Of a stretch of DNA of 64,000 nt, positions 51,140-61,600 are shown piece after piece (the first letter of the stretch is position 1; each line of letters starts with the position of its first letter). Location of the stretch: NCBI RefSeq assembly GCF_004343195.1, contig NZ_SMCR01000011.1:1-64000 (forward strand). The letters run 5' to 3'. The stretch is from Biostraticola tofi. Its GTDB lineage: Bacteria; Pseudomonadota; Gammaproteobacteria; Enterobacterales; Enterobacteriaceae. The position numbers and the translations under genes are program-made. The notes under the pieces are model-generated. The model did not search any database and was not told the DNA's origin. It was given only the letters and a program-made list of their open reading frames with translations.

Positions 51140-51964
51140 TTAATTGCCCTGAACGGCTGCCGACTGCCTGGCATCCCTGGCCAGCATTTTTTTGAGCGCA
51201 TGCGATACCGCCACGAAGCCAAAACTGGCGGTGACCATAGTGGCCGCACCAAATCCGGAAGCGCAGTCCATGCGTTTGGGGCCCTCTGCGGTGGAAGGTG
51301 AGGCGCAGACTGTACCGTCAGGCTGTGGGTAAACCAGATGTTCACTGGAGAACACACAGTCAATGCCCAGTTTGCCTTTACCGTTCTTCACTACACCGAA
51401 ATCATGTTTCAACCTCTCGCGCAGTTTCGCCGCCAGCGGATCCTGGATGGTTTTGGCCAGATCCGCCACCTGGATGCAGGTAGGATCGATTTGACCGCCG
51501 GCGCCGCCAACGGTGACCACCGGTATCTTATAGCGACGGCAGTATGACAGCAGCGCTGCTTTTGGCCTGATGCTGTCAATGGCATCGATCACATAGTCAT
51601 AGCCGCGATCCAGCATTTCCGGCACATTATCGGCCGTAATGAAATCATCGATACACGTCACTCGGCATTCAGGATTGATGCCATTAATCCGGGATGCCAT
51701 CACCTCAGTTTTGGCTTTGCCGATCTCGCTTTGCAGCGCATGGAGCTGGCGATTGGTATTGGTAACGCAGACATCATCCATATCAATCAGGGTGATTGCA
51801 CCGATACCGGTACGCGCCAGCGCCTCGGCAGCCCAGGACCCTACCCCGCCAATGCCTATCACGCAGACATGAGCCTGAGAGAATACCGACAGCGCCCGTT
51901 GACCGTATAGCCTTGCGGTGCCCCCGAAACGCTGAGTATAGGCGTCCGAATAATGACCGCTCAT
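51140..51964 (-). CDS. tcdA: tRNA threonylcarbamoyladenosine dehydratase
   Basis: TcdA (CsdL) cyclises t6A37 to ct6A in tRNAs with ATP; it is an E1-like protein. The 274 residues include RFGGTARLYGQRAL, the nucleotide loop VIGIGGVGSWAAEALARTG, and TLIDMDDVCVTNTNRQLHAL. The conserved Cys is in KRMDCASGFG. E. coli TcdA has 268. CsdA-CsdE supply sulfur needed by this step, and the genes face each other. Confidence 0.97.
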   Translation of the reverse strand: MSGHYSDAYTQRFGGTARLYGQRALSVFSQAHVCVIGIGGVGSWAAEALARTGIGAITLIDMDDVCVTNTNRQLHALQSEIGKAKTEVMASRINGINPECRVTCIDDFITADNVPEMLDRGYDYVIDAIDSIRPKAALLSYCRRYKIPVVTVGGAGGQIDPTCIQVADLAKTIQDPLAAKLRERLKHDFGVVKNGKGKLGIDCVFSSEHLVYPQPDGTVCASPSTAEGPKRMDCASGFGAATMVTASFGFVAVSHALKKMLARDARQSAAVQGN

Positions 51965-51981
51965 GACAACCTCTCTTAACC

Positions 51982-52004
51982 AAAAAGCGGCCCCACGGGC
52001 CGCT
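51982..52004 (-). terminator. intrinsic terminator after mltA
   Basis: An 8-bp stem, AGCGGCCC with GGGCCGCT, and a 3-nt loop run into TTTTT on the minus strand, between mltA and tcdA. Confidence 0.88.
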
Positions 52005-52030
52005 GAAAACAGAATAAATTACAATGGCAA

Positions 52031-53197
52031 TCAATTCTCGTAAATCACCTGCAACGGGCCGGAAGTCGCCCTGCCAGCTTTGCTGCTCTGAGGAGCAGAG
52101 AACAGCGCGCCGCTATCGTCATTGCCCTTAAGCACCCATACCCGACCGTAGTGGTTATAATAACCTGCGGCATGGCCTGCTTCCGGTCCTATACCCTGGT
52201 AAATATCGAAATGCTGCCCCTTAATGGCCCCGCCTACGTCCAGCGCTACCATCAGCCGCATTTCATATTTTCCGGTGAACTTGCCTTTATTATCCAGCAG
52301 CGGTACCTCTGCCAACAGGCTGCTGCCGGCTGGAATTAATTGCCGGTCTGACGCGACAGAGGCTTTAGCGATAAGCGGGACCGCACTGGCCCCTTTTACC
52401 GGCGCGAAAGGCACCGGTTTAAAGAACACAAATGAAGGATTCTGCTCCAGCAATTCACGCACTTCAGCTTCACTGTGTGAGTCCGCCCATTGGCGAATAG
52501 CCTGCATGGACATATCCTGACGAGCCACCTCACCCCGGTCAATCAATACCTTACCGATACTACGGTATGCATGGCCGTTTTTGCCCGCATAGCCGAAAAA
52601 CATCAATGGTCGGCCATCGCCGTAATCCACGTAGCCGCTGCCCTGCACTTCCATCATAAAATTATCCATGAGGGAATTGGTCCAGGCGACTGCCAGGTTA
52701 CTGTTATCCAAAGCGCCGGCATAGATTGAGGCGCGATCCGGCAGACGGCGGTTCTTGCCACGCGGCGGCATGCGATAGAGAGGGTAACGGAACTCGCCCT
52801 GAGGGGTGTAACGCGCCTGGACAACAGGGGTATAATAGCCGGTAAACTGCACATTACCGAAATTATCCATACCTTCCATTTGATAGGCTTTGATACCGAA
52901 CTGGCTCAGTTGACGGGTATCACCCCCAGCCAAGGCCCAACGTTGAATGGCATCGAAATGGGTGCGGTTACGATTATATAAACCAGAAGACGTCTGGCGC
53001 GTCTGGGCTACCTGATCGGCATAGTCTTTGGCATTAACCGGTTTGCCGTGGGCATTGGGTTCGTTGACCAATTCCAGCGGCTGCGTGAGCTGACCATCTT
53101 TATATTGCTGACCACGATCGGTTGGGCGTGACGAGCATCCAACGATAATGGTAATGAAGAGGCCGCCGAGCAGCAGCTTGACCCACGATGTATTCAT
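52031..53197 (-). CDS. mltA: membrane-bound lytic transglycosylase A
   Basis: MltA is an outer-membrane lipoprotein that cleaves peptidoglycan to 1,6-anhydro-muropeptides. The 388 residues have lipobox IIVGC (Cys21), then SSRPTDRGQQYKDG. The MltA domain holds VQFTGYYTPVVQARYTPQGEF in two parts. The 3D domain near the end holds LDVGGAIKGQHFDIYQG, with the catalytic Asp. It is longer than E. coli MltA (365), mainly by a C-terminal tail. Confidence 0.96.
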   Translation of the reverse strand: MNTSWVKLLLGGLFITIIVGCSSRPTDRGQQYKDGQLTQPLELVNEPNAHGKPVNAKDYADQVAQTRQTSSGLYNRNRTHFDAIQRWALAGGDTRQLSQFGIKAYQMEGMDNFGNVQFTGYYTPVVQARYTPQGEFRYPLYRMPPRGKNRRLPDRASIYAGALDNSNLAVAWTNSLMDNFMMEVQGSGYVDYGDGRPLMFFGYAGKNGHAYRSIGKVLIDRGEVARQDMSMQAIRQWADSHSEAEVRELLEQNPSFVFFKPVPFAPVKGASAVPLIAKASVASDRQLIPAGSSLLAEVPLLDNKGKFTGKYEMRLMVALDVGGAIKGQHFDIYQGIGPEAGHAAGYYNHYGRVWVLKGNDDSGALFSAPQSSKAGRATSGPLQVIYEN

Positions 53198-53362
53198 ACG
53201 TATTCATACCAGAAGCAATGATAACGGCGAACAATACCAAAGCCAGGTAGATAATTAAATGAATAATTATAATGGCACTAGCACAATGCGATTAAAAAAC
53301 AATCTAACTGCGTCTAATTTAGACAGTCATCGCTAAAGAGCTTAATAAATTGAAAAAAGGGG

Positions 53363-53390
53363 TTGCATCGAAAGCTGTCCAGAGTATAGT
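53363..53390 (+). promoter_or_regulatory. promoter of the initiator tRNA genes
   Basis: A -35 TTGCAT (53363-53368), 16-bp spacer and -10 TATAGT (53385-53390) are followed by the discriminator GCGCTTCC, 13 bp before the first tRNA. A GC-rich discriminator fits stringent control of a stable-RNA gene. Confidence 0.8.
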
Positions 53391-53403
53391 GCGCTTCCAC
53401 GGA

Positions 53404-53480
<77 letters not shown>

Positions 53481-53547
53481 ATTAAGTATTAAGAAAAAAA
53501 AGTAAAAGAAGTTAACACCTGACTGCTCACAGGTGGTATTATTCGGA

Positions 53548-53624
<77 letters not shown>

Positions 53625-53629
53625 ATTCT

Positions 53630-53672
53630 AACGACACTTCCTGAGGCACTGCCTAGGGAGTTTTGTCGTTTA
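53630..53672 (+). terminator. possible terminator after the tRNAs
   Basis: ACGACA pairs with TGTCGT around an inner stem TCCT-AGGC/GCCT-GGGA, a long hairpin just after the second tRNA. The T-rich part falls inside the outer stem, so this is a weaker call. Confidence 0.5.
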
Positions 53673-53950
53673 TAGCATTCAGCAATATTCTATCACTCTT
53701 TACTCCCCTGCTTATTTTGCCCAGCCATTCCAGATATCCTTGCAAGGCTACCACGGTATTTCCTGCAGCCTATTTCCTTCAGCTCATCTTGTTTAGCCCT
53801 ATTCTGCCCGCGGTATCCCGCTCCTACCGGGCTAGCATTATTCTTGGCATCAGCTTATGTTTCAAAAAGCGCTCGCGTCCCCCACCTTCGCCTCTCGCTG
53901 TCTCGGGTCCTGATATTTTCATTTGCCGAAAGGTAATGGCGCTGCCACGG
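53673..53950. other. unassigned intergenic stretch between tRNA-fMet and amiC
   Basis: Together with the hairpin before it, this makes 326 bp without a recognisable gene. A 126-codon open frame on the plus strand (53663-54043) runs into the end of amiC and matches nothing I know. No attachment-site repeat, integrase remnant or promoter is evident. Confidence 0.6.
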
Positions 53951-55207
53951 TTATCGGCCGAGCACGCCCCCAGCCGCAAAATAGGCTTTGATACCTGCCA
54001 AAATGGATTCGGCCACCTGCTGCTGAAAACGTGCGGTACGTAGCCTGCGCTCTTCCTCTACATTACTGATAAAAGCCGTTTCTACCAATATGGACGGAAT
54101 GTCAGGCGCTTTCAGCACGGCAAACCCTGCCTGATCGACACTCTTTTTATGCAGATGGGAGACTTTCCCCAGCCGCTGTAATACATGCTTGCCGAACTTG
54201 AGGCTGTCATTAATGGTAGCGGTTTGCATCAAATCGAAAATAGTATGATCAAGGTAGCGATCGCCGCTCTTGCTTACGCCGCCGATATCATCGGCGGCAT
54301 TTTGGGTCTGGGCCAGAAAGCGGGCAGCAGCACTGGTTGCTCCCTTGGTCGATAAGGCGAACACTGAAGATCCCCGGGCGGCCCGATTGGTAAATGCGTC
54401 GGCATGTATAGAAATAAAGAGATCCGCCCGCTGCTTGCGTGCCTTGGCAACCCTGACTTTAAGGGGGATAAAAACATCTTCATTTCGGGTCATGAACACT
54501 TTCATGTTGGGTTGCCTGGCGATCAGGGTTCGCAATCGCCGGGCGATGCTGAGCACCACATCCTTCTCCCGGGTTTTGTATTTGCCAATCGCCCCGGGAT
54601 CCTCGCCACCGTGTCCAGGATCCAGCATGATGATAATCGGGCGATCGCGGCCCGCCTTGCCCGCTTTGGGCGCTGCCGCCTCGGGGGGCAGGTTACGGGC
54701 CAAATCGCCTTTATTGTAATCTTCCAGCAACGCTAGCAGTGGATCATCTTGGGCTGCGGAATGACTACCGGCAATCGGATAGAGATCCAATACCAATCGG
54801 TTTTTAAAACCCGCTACCGGCTTGAGAGTTAAAAATCGCGCTTCGACCCGCTGTTTAAGCTCCAATACCACCCTGAGGGTCTGCTTATCAAACTGGCCGG
54901 CACGGATGTTCGCCAGGTAAGGATCACTGCCCTGTACCAGCTTGCCCATGCTCCTGAGCACTGAATTAAGATGCACGCCGGAAATATCGATCACCAAACG
55001 ATCGGGATTGGTGAGGACAAATTGACGGTAGTGCAGAGCAGAACCCGATTCAATGGTTACGCGGGTGTAGCTGGAGGCAGGCCAGATGCGAACCGCAACA
55101 ACATCTGATGCCGCTGCGTGACCCAGTCGGCTGATACTGAGCAGCCAGGTCGCGGTAGCCCCTTGTAAAAACAGGCGACGCCCCGCGTTATGATTTGGAT
55201 CCGACAT
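53951..55207 (-). CDS. amiC: N-acetylmuramoyl-L-alanine amidase AmiC
   Basis: AmiC splits septal peptidoglycan for daughter-cell separation, activated by NlpD. The 418 residues begin with a Tat signal (GRRLFLQ, Arg10-Arg11), then an AMIN domain (about 36-140) for septal targeting. The Amidase_3 domain (about 195-410) has zinc and catalytic residues in [18 protein letters not shown] and [14 protein letters not shown]. coli AmiC has 417. It is divergent from argA. Confidence 0.97.
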   Translation of the reverse strand: MSDPNHNAGRRLFLQGATATWLLSISRLGHAAASDVVAVRIWPASSYTRVTIESGSALHYRQFVLTNPDRLVIDISGVHLNSVLRSMGKLVQGSDPYLANIRAGQFDKQTLRVVLELKQRVEARFLTLKPVAGFKNRLVLDLYPIAGSHSAAQDDPLLALLEDYNKGDLARNLPPEAAAPKAGKAGRDRPIIIMLDPGHGGEDPGAIGKYKTREKDVVLSIARRLRTLIARQPNMKVFMTRNEDVFIPLKVRVAKARKQRADLFISIHADAFTNRAARGSSVFALSTKGATSAAARFLAQTQNAADDIGGVSKSGDRYLDHTIFDLMQTATINDSLKFGKHVLQRLGKVSHLHKKSVDQAGFAVLKAPDIPSILVETAFISNVEEERRLRTARFQQQVAESILAGIKAYFAAGGVLGR

Positions 55208-55371
55208 GACACTCCGCTAGTAGAGCTAATTCAATGAAAAGCATATATTTTCATGATAAGACAGAAAACTTTAACCAATCTCTTGGTTCCTGTCATCCGA
55301 AAATGGACCTATGCTGTAGCCAAGCCGGGCTTTTTTCGCTTCTTTACATTAGCGGTAATGGAAATTGGTGC

Positions 55372-55427
55372 TTGCCATCACCTACTCGATAGAATAAAAA
55401 TACATAAAATCAGAATAACCATTCACT
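55372..55427 (+). promoter_or_regulatory. argA promoter with two ARG boxes
   Basis: Two 18-bp ArgR sites, 55389-55406 (ATAGAATAAAAATACATA) and 55410-55427 (TCAGAATAACCATTCACT), are separated by exactly 3 bp, the standard ArgR hexamer layout. A -35 TTGCCA (55372-55377) and -10 TAAAAA (55395-55400) overlap the first, so arginine-bound ArgR would block transcription. Confidence 0.75.
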
Positions 55428-55438
55428 GAGGATTGGCC

Positions 55439-56767
55439 GTGAAGGAACGTAGTACTGAACTGGTGCAGGGCTTTCGTCATTCAGTTCCCTATATTAATGC
55501 CCACCGGGGTAAAACCTTTGTGGTGATGCTGGGCGGCGAAGCGATTGAACATGAAAACTTCGCCAATATCGTTAACGATATTGGTCTGCTGCACAGTCTG
55601 GGAATCAGGCTGGTGCTGGTCTACGGCGCCCGACCGCAGATTGATGCCAATCTGGCGGATCATCATCTGGAGCCGATCTACCATAAATACACCCGCGTCA
55701 CGGACGCGCCGACCCTTGAACTGGTCAAGCAGGCCGCTGGGTTGTTACAGCTCGATATTACCGCTCGGCTCTCGATGAGCCTGAACAACACGCCATTACA
55801 AGGCGCGCATATTAATGTCGTCAGCGGCAACTTCATCATTGCGCAACCGTTAGGGGTGGATGATGGCGTCGATTATTGCCATAGTGGCCGCATTCGCCGC
55901 ATCGATGATGAAGCCATTCACCGCCAGCTTGATAGCGGTGCTATCGTCTTGCTTGGCCCGGTGGCGGTGTCGGTCACCGGCGAAAGTTTCAATCTTACCT
56001 CCGAGGAAGTCGCCACCCAGTTGGCCGTTAAGCTGAAAGCCGAAAAAATCATTGGTTTCTGTTCTTCCCAAGGCGTGACGGACGACAGCGGCAATATCAT
56101 TTCTGAGCTGTTCCCCAAGGAAGCACAAGAACGTATTGATGCTCTTGAACTGGCTGGCGATTATTATTCCGGTACGGTACGTTTTCTGCGTGGAGCCGTT
56201 AAAGCCTGTCGCAGCGGAGTACGTCGCTGTCACCTGATAAGCTACCAGGATGATGGTGCGGTGGTGCAGGAGCTGTTCTCCCGCGAAGGGATCGGCACGC
56301 AGATTGTCATGGAAAGTGCAGAGCAGGTCCGCAGGGCGACGATTAATGATATCGGCGGCATCCTGGAGCTAATCCGCCCGCTGGAACAGCAGGGGATCCT
56401 GGTGCGCCGTTCGCGGGAGCAGCTGGAGATGGAGATCGATAAATTCACGATCATAGAACGAGATAACCTGACCATCGCCTGCGCGGCCCTTTATCCTTTC
56501 CCTGAAGAACAGGTTGGGGAAATGGCTTGCGTAGCGGTTCATCCGGATTATCGAAGTTCATCCCGCGGTGAAATGCTGCTTAAGCGTGTCGCCCAGCAAG
56601 CCCGGCAGATGGGGTTAAAGAGACTGTTTGTCCTGACAACCCGCAGTATCCACTGGTTCCAGGAGCGAGGCTTTACCCCAGCGGAAGTTGACATGCTGCC
56701 GCAGCAAAAACAGGCCCTGTACAACTATCACCGCCGATCAAAAATCCTGGTGGCAGAACTGGGCTGA
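55439..56767 (+). CDS. argA: amino-acid N-acetyltransferase (N-acetylglutamate synthase)
   Basis: ArgA acetylates glutamate, the first step of arginine synthesis, and is inhibited by arginine. GTG 55439 is chosen because GAGGA ends 6 nt before it, while the in-frame TTG at 55433 abuts the site; this gives 442 residues (E. coli 443). An amino-acid kinase-like domain (about 1-285) binds arginine. A GNAT domain (about 295-440) has [21 protein letters not shown] in two blocks and [13 protein letters not shown]. Confidence 0.97.
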   Translation: MKERSTELVQGFRHSVPYINAHRGKTFVVMLGGEAIEHENFANIVNDIGLLHSLGIRLVLVYGARPQIDANLADHHLEPIYHKYTRVTDAPTLELVKQAAGLLQLDITARLSMSLNNTPLQGAHINVVSGNFIIAQPLGVDDGVDYCHSGRIRRIDDEAIHRQLDSGAIVLLGPVAVSVTGESFNLTSEEVATQLAVKLKAEKIIGFCSSQGVTDDSGNIISELFPKEAQERIDALELAGDYYSGTVRFLRGAVKACRSGVRRCHLISYQDDGAVVQELFSREGIGTQIVMESAEQVRRATINDIGGILELIRPLEQQGILVRRSREQLEMEIDKFTIIERDNLTIACAALYPFPEEQVGEMACVAVHPDYRSSSRGEMLLKRVAQQARQMGLKRLFVLTTRSIHWFQERGFTPAEVDMLPQQKQALYNYHRRSKILVAELG

Positions 56768-56776
56768 ACCGAAAAA

Positions 56777-58645
56777 TTATTGCGGCGTCCCGGTGACCGC
56801 AGCGTCTGCCAGGCGGGCTATCAGACCGCTGCGGCGTTGGGTGGCGGTCGCAATGGCATAGGTCAGCACATCGTCATTACCATAAAGCGACAGTTGTCTG
56901 CGCGCACGGGTAATGGCGGTGTATACCAACTCACGTGACAACACCGGCAGCACCTGGCTGGGCAGCACCAGCGCGGTATGCATAAACTCCGACCCCTGGG
57001 ATTTGTGCACCGTCATGGCAAAGGCGGTTTCATGGGCCGGCAACCGGCTTTGTGATACCGTCCTGATACTGCCGTCTGGCAAGGGGAAATACACTCGCAG
57101 TTCACCGTTGCCGTTATCCAGGGTAATGCCGATATCGCCGTTGTACAGCCCAAGCGAAGGTGCATTGCGGGTGATCATCACCGGCCGTCCTGCGTAACCG
57201 CGTCCACTTGTCTGCAGCCGAATCAGGCCGGCACGCTGCAGCGCCTGCTCAATTCTGAGATTAAGTCCGGCCACGCCGAACGGCCCCTCGCGCAACGCGC
57301 ACAGCAGCCGATAATCGCCGAAGGCGGCCAGTATCTCCTGTACTGGTTTATGACTCGCAACGCGGGTGAGATAATCCCGATATCCCGCTACTGCCCCGGC
57401 CAGCATATCCCGATAATCCTCATCATTTATCAGTCTGGCATAGCTGACATCCGGCAGGTCAGTCGCCTTCAGCAGCGTCAGCGCCTGATGGACGCTGCCG
57501 GTATTGACTGCCTCAGCAAGGCGTCCAATCCCCGAATGCAGATTAAAACGATAGCTTTTTTGCAGCAGACAGAGGCTGTCGCTTACCGGATGCCCGCCCT
57601 GATGCGGAGATGGGGGAATGCTGCAACCACTGAGCCGTTCCAACTGCCGCCGCCGCAGGGATGAGTAGCCTTGTTCGGCAAAATGACAGAGATCGCCAAG
57701 TACCGCGCCGGCTTCCACCGAAGAAAGTTGGCAGCGATCGCCCAGGAATATCACCCGCGCGTGGGCAGGCAATGCAGCGATAAGATTCGCCATCATCGGC
57801 AAATCGACCATTGAAGCCTCGTCGACAATCAGCACGTCGACATGCAGAGGATTACCCTGATGGTAGCGCATACGCTGGCTACTGGGCTGGGCACCCAGCA
57901 GACGATGCAGTGTAATGGCTTCATCAGGCAGTAACCGCCGCTGCGCCGCAGTCAGTCCCAATTGCTGCAGGGCGGCGCCAAGGGACTCACTCAGCCGTGC
58001 CGCCGCCTTTCCGGTCGGCGCCGCCATGCGGATCCTGAGTCGCTGCTGATCGCTGAGCATCACCAGAGCCGCCAGCAGCTTCGCCACGGTGGAGGTCTTA
58101 CCGGTCCCTGGACCACCTGATATCAATGCAACCTGATGGGTCAGCGCCACCGCAGCAGCCACTTTCTGCCAGTCCGGCGACGTGTCGTTACCGGTGGTGA
58201 AAAAAAGATCCAGTATCTGGCTTATCTGCTGCTCGTCGACCGGAATCATGACCTCGGGGCGGGTAAAAAAATGGGCTACCCGCTTTTCGTTAAGCCACAT
58301 GCGCTGCAGGTAAAGCCGCTGACGATCCAGGACCAGCGGCGTTGGTCTGGAACCGTCACTGACGGCTTCGCTAGCCAGCAACAGGGATTCCCACTCCGAG
58401 ACGTCGGGTTTTCCGGCCAGATTCCATGCCTGCTGCGCCAGCGCAGGATGGCGGCCGCCAAACAGTTGTTCCGCACTCAGCAGCGACAGCGGCAGGCAAA
58501 CGTGCCCGGCACCGGCATCGGCGCTCAGACAGGCGCCGGCCAGCAGCAGCGCGGGATGAGTATCGCCCGCCAACATGCGTGCAAACTGGACGTCAAGGGG
58601 ACGCCACAGTCGCATTTGTTGCATCAGCTCGCAAAATGAATCCAT
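56777..58645 (-). CDS. recD: exodeoxyribonuclease V alpha subunit RecD
   Basis: RecD is the fast 5'-3' helicase of RecBCD. The 622 residues (E. coli 608) have Walker A GGPGTGKT (177-184), the DEAS box in LIVDEASMVDLPMM, and the C-terminal TVHKSQGSEF and LVYTAITRARRQLSLYG motifs of superfamily 1B. Its ATG overlaps the recB stop by one base (TGATG), so translation is coupled. It converges with argA. Confidence 0.97.
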   Translation of the reverse strand: MDSFCELMQQMRLWRPLDVQFARMLAGDTHPALLLAGACLSADAGAGHVCLPLSLLSAEQLFGGRHPALAQQAWNLAGKPDVSEWESLLLASEAVSDGSRPTPLVLDRQRLYLQRMWLNEKRVAHFFTRPEVMIPVDEQQISQILDLFFTTGNDTSPDWQKVAAAVALTHQVALISGGPGTGKTSTVAKLLAALVMLSDQQRLRIRMAAPTGKAAARLSESLGAALQQLGLTAAQRRLLPDEAITLHRLLGAQPSSQRMRYHQGNPLHVDVLIVDEASMVDLPMMANLIAALPAHARVIFLGDRCQLSSVEAGAVLGDLCHFAEQGYSSLRRRQLERLSGCSIPPSPHQGGHPVSDSLCLLQKSYRFNLHSGIGRLAEAVNTGSVHQALTLLKATDLPDVSYARLINDEDYRDMLAGAVAGYRDYLTRVASHKPVQEILAAFGDYRLLCALREGPFGVAGLNLRIEQALQRAGLIRLQTSGRGYAGRPVMITRNAPSLGLYNGDIGITLDNGNGELRVYFPLPDGSIRTVSQSRLPAHETAFAMTVHKSQGSEFMHTALVLPSQVLPVLSRELVYTAITRARRQLSLYGNDDVLTYAIATATQRRSGLIARLADAAVTGTPQ

Positions 58646-61600
58646 CAGTCTATCCCGTCTGCAGGGACTGCCGTCCCGTTGGTGCTGAAAAGCGCGTCCA
58701 GTTCGATAATAAACTGCGATTCGGGCCGGTAAAAAAAGACGCCATTGTCCGGATACTGCGCAGAGATGCCACGCAAAAACAGATAAAATACGCCACCAAA
58801 GTGACGCTGGTAGTCATAATCCGGCAGACGATGGCGCAAGTAGCGGTGTAGCGCCAGCGTATAGAGCTGATACTGCAAATCATAGCTGTGGCTGGCCATT
58901 GCCTGTCGCATGGCATCCTGGGTGTAGGCCGCGGCGTCCGATCCCAGCCAGTTTGATTTGTAGTCCAGCAGGTAATAGCGGCCCTGCCAGCAGAACACCA
59001 AATCGATAAAGCCCTTGAGCATGCCGCGTACCTGGGGAAATGAGAGCGGCGGCCTGCTGCGTGATAGGGGATCGTATTTTTTGCAAAGGCTGTCTAGCTG
59101 CTCGGCGCTGACCATGGCATCGATCGGCAGGTAAAATTGCATTTCCACCTGTTTTTTACCGGCGTCGATGTTGGCCAGTGTTATACCGTCGCTGTTCAGC
59201 CGCGTCGTGATTACCGTATGCAGCCACTGGGCCAGCATCGGCAGCCAATGAGCCTCTATTCCATGCTGGGTGCAATGCTCAGTGAACCATTGCGTTTCCA
59301 GCGTCCGACTGAAATCCGACACTTCAAACAGGCTGTGCAGAAAAGTGCCCGGAGCAGCGCCGCGCGGGAAAGTATGAGGAGTCAGCCCTGCCTGACCGTC
59401 CTGGCGCTGTTCACCGACGGCATCTATGTCGAGCCCAGGCCGCAAATCCATGACGACCGATGCTGCGCCATGCTGCTGAAGACCTGAATAGCTGGTGACA
59501 CGCCAGTGGTCCTGGCGACGATGCGGGTAAATGCGCGCCGAGAGGACAAGTTTATCAGACTCTGGCGCCAGCCAGGGCTGACCGTCCGGGTCCGATACTT
59601 CTGCCAATCGGATACTCCCCCGGCTCTCATGGCAAAGGCCTTCAAGCTCTCGCCGCAAAGCCGCCGCATCCGCCGGTTTGGCACGTTGTATCAGGTAACC
59701 CAGAGCGCTATGGTGCAAATCCGTTTCTCCCTGCTTTTTACGGCTACCGCGAAACAGCGGCGCGACACCGATGCTGCAATGATAGACCGATCGCGTCAAC
59801 GCGACATAAAGCAGGCGCAAATCTTCCGCCAAACGTTCTTCTTCCGCCAGCGCCAGGCTGCGGGCCGAAGCGCCAAGATCCAGCCAGGACTGGTAGCTAT
59901 CGCGGTCATGATAGAGGGGGCGCTTCTGCGCGCGGTAATCCGCGGCAAAAGGCAGGAATACCAGCGGGAATTCCAGCCCCTTGGACTTGTGCACGGTGAT
60001 GATTTGCACCAGGTGGCGATCGCTTTCAAGCCGTAGCTGCTGGTTGTCGGACTGAATATCAGGCTTTTCTATCTGCAGCGCCAACCAGCGCACCAGTGCA
60101 TGTTCATTTTCCAACTGGGCCGACGCTTCCTGCAGTAACTCACCCAGGTGCAGCAGATCCGTCAGTCGCCGCTCGCCATTGACGCCGGCCAGCACGTTTT
60201 CAGCAGTATGGTGAGCACTCATCAACTGCCGCAGCATTGGCAGGACCCCTCGCCTGGACCATAGCAGCCGGTAACGGGCAAACTCATCTACCCATTCATC
60301 CCAAAGCACCTCATTATTGTTGATCTTATCAATCGCGGCAGCATCCAGCCCGATAAGGCTGCAGGCGATGGCGCAACGCAAGGCGTTATCCTGGGCCGGC
60401 ATCAGCACCGCCTGCAGTATCCACAGCAGATCCCGGGCTTCAGCCGCATCAAATACGCTGTCACGGTTGGACAAATAGACAGCCGGGATCGACAACTCAC
60501 GAAGCGCATCGCGCACCAGCGCTGCCTCCAGGCGGTTACGTACCAGCACCGTCATGTCCGAGGCCTGGACTGGCTGGCGTTTCCCGCCGGGTTTTATCAG
60601 GCATGCCTGCCCTTCATGAGCCGCTTTTAACCAGTTGCTGATGGTCGCCGCACATTGTCGGGCCATTATCGATTGATAGTCGCTGAGGCTTACCCCGTCG
60701 CCGGCCTGCAGCCAGATCATCATCGCCGCCTGGCGCTGACCATGGATCTCCAGACCGCGTTCCCGGTTGCCTTCAGCGGATTCAACCGGCAGGAACGGAA
60801 TATCGGCGAAGATAAACGGGCTGGGTAAGCAACGAAACAGCTGGTTGACTGCATCAACCATACCTGGAGCCGACCGCCAGTTGGTATCCAGAGTGTAGTG
60901 AGCATCTACTTCGCTTCTGGCGCGCATATAGGTGAAGATATCTGCGCCGCGAAATGCGTAAATCGCCTGCTTGGGATCACCAATCAGCAGCAGCCCGCAG
61001 TCAGGCTGGTCAGCATAAATACGTCTAAAAATACGGTATTGCTGGGGATCGGTATCCTGGAATTCATCGATCATTGCGACCGGATATTGTTTACGCACCG
61101 CCGAGGCCAGTTTTTCGCCGCCCTCGTTTGACAGAGCACGGTCAAAACCGCTGAGCAAATCGTCAAAACCCATTTCGGCACGGCGCCGTTTTTCCAGTTC
61201 AAGGCCCAGCCGCACCTCCTTTAGCGCCAGCACAAATATCACATCCCTGAGTTTCAGAGGCTGTGCAAAGAAAGCATCCACCGCATCGAACAGGGTATGC
61301 CTGGGCGCCGGCCCCTTGGGCGATTTGGCCAAAAGCACTGACTGGCAAAAGCGTTCAAGCTCCTTCGGGAACCGGTAATCCCGCGTTGCTTCGGCAGCCC
61401 ACTCGCCGATGCTGGCCAGCCAGGTTGGCAAGTATTTACTGCTGTAAGAACGGCGGTCAACGCCGGAAGCCGCCATGATATCGGGCAGATCCCCTGCCGC
61501 TGCCCGCCACTGGCTTTTTAGCCCATCGATGGCGGCAATGATCTGGTGATGCCGCTGAACAATGGTTTCGTTGGTCAGCGGCGGATTCTGCATCACCGGC

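Noticed and set aside
53663-54043. 126-codon plus-strand frame after the tRNAs
   Set aside because: It runs into the amiC 3' end, has no recognisable product and no ribosome site; treated as unassigned intergenic DNA.
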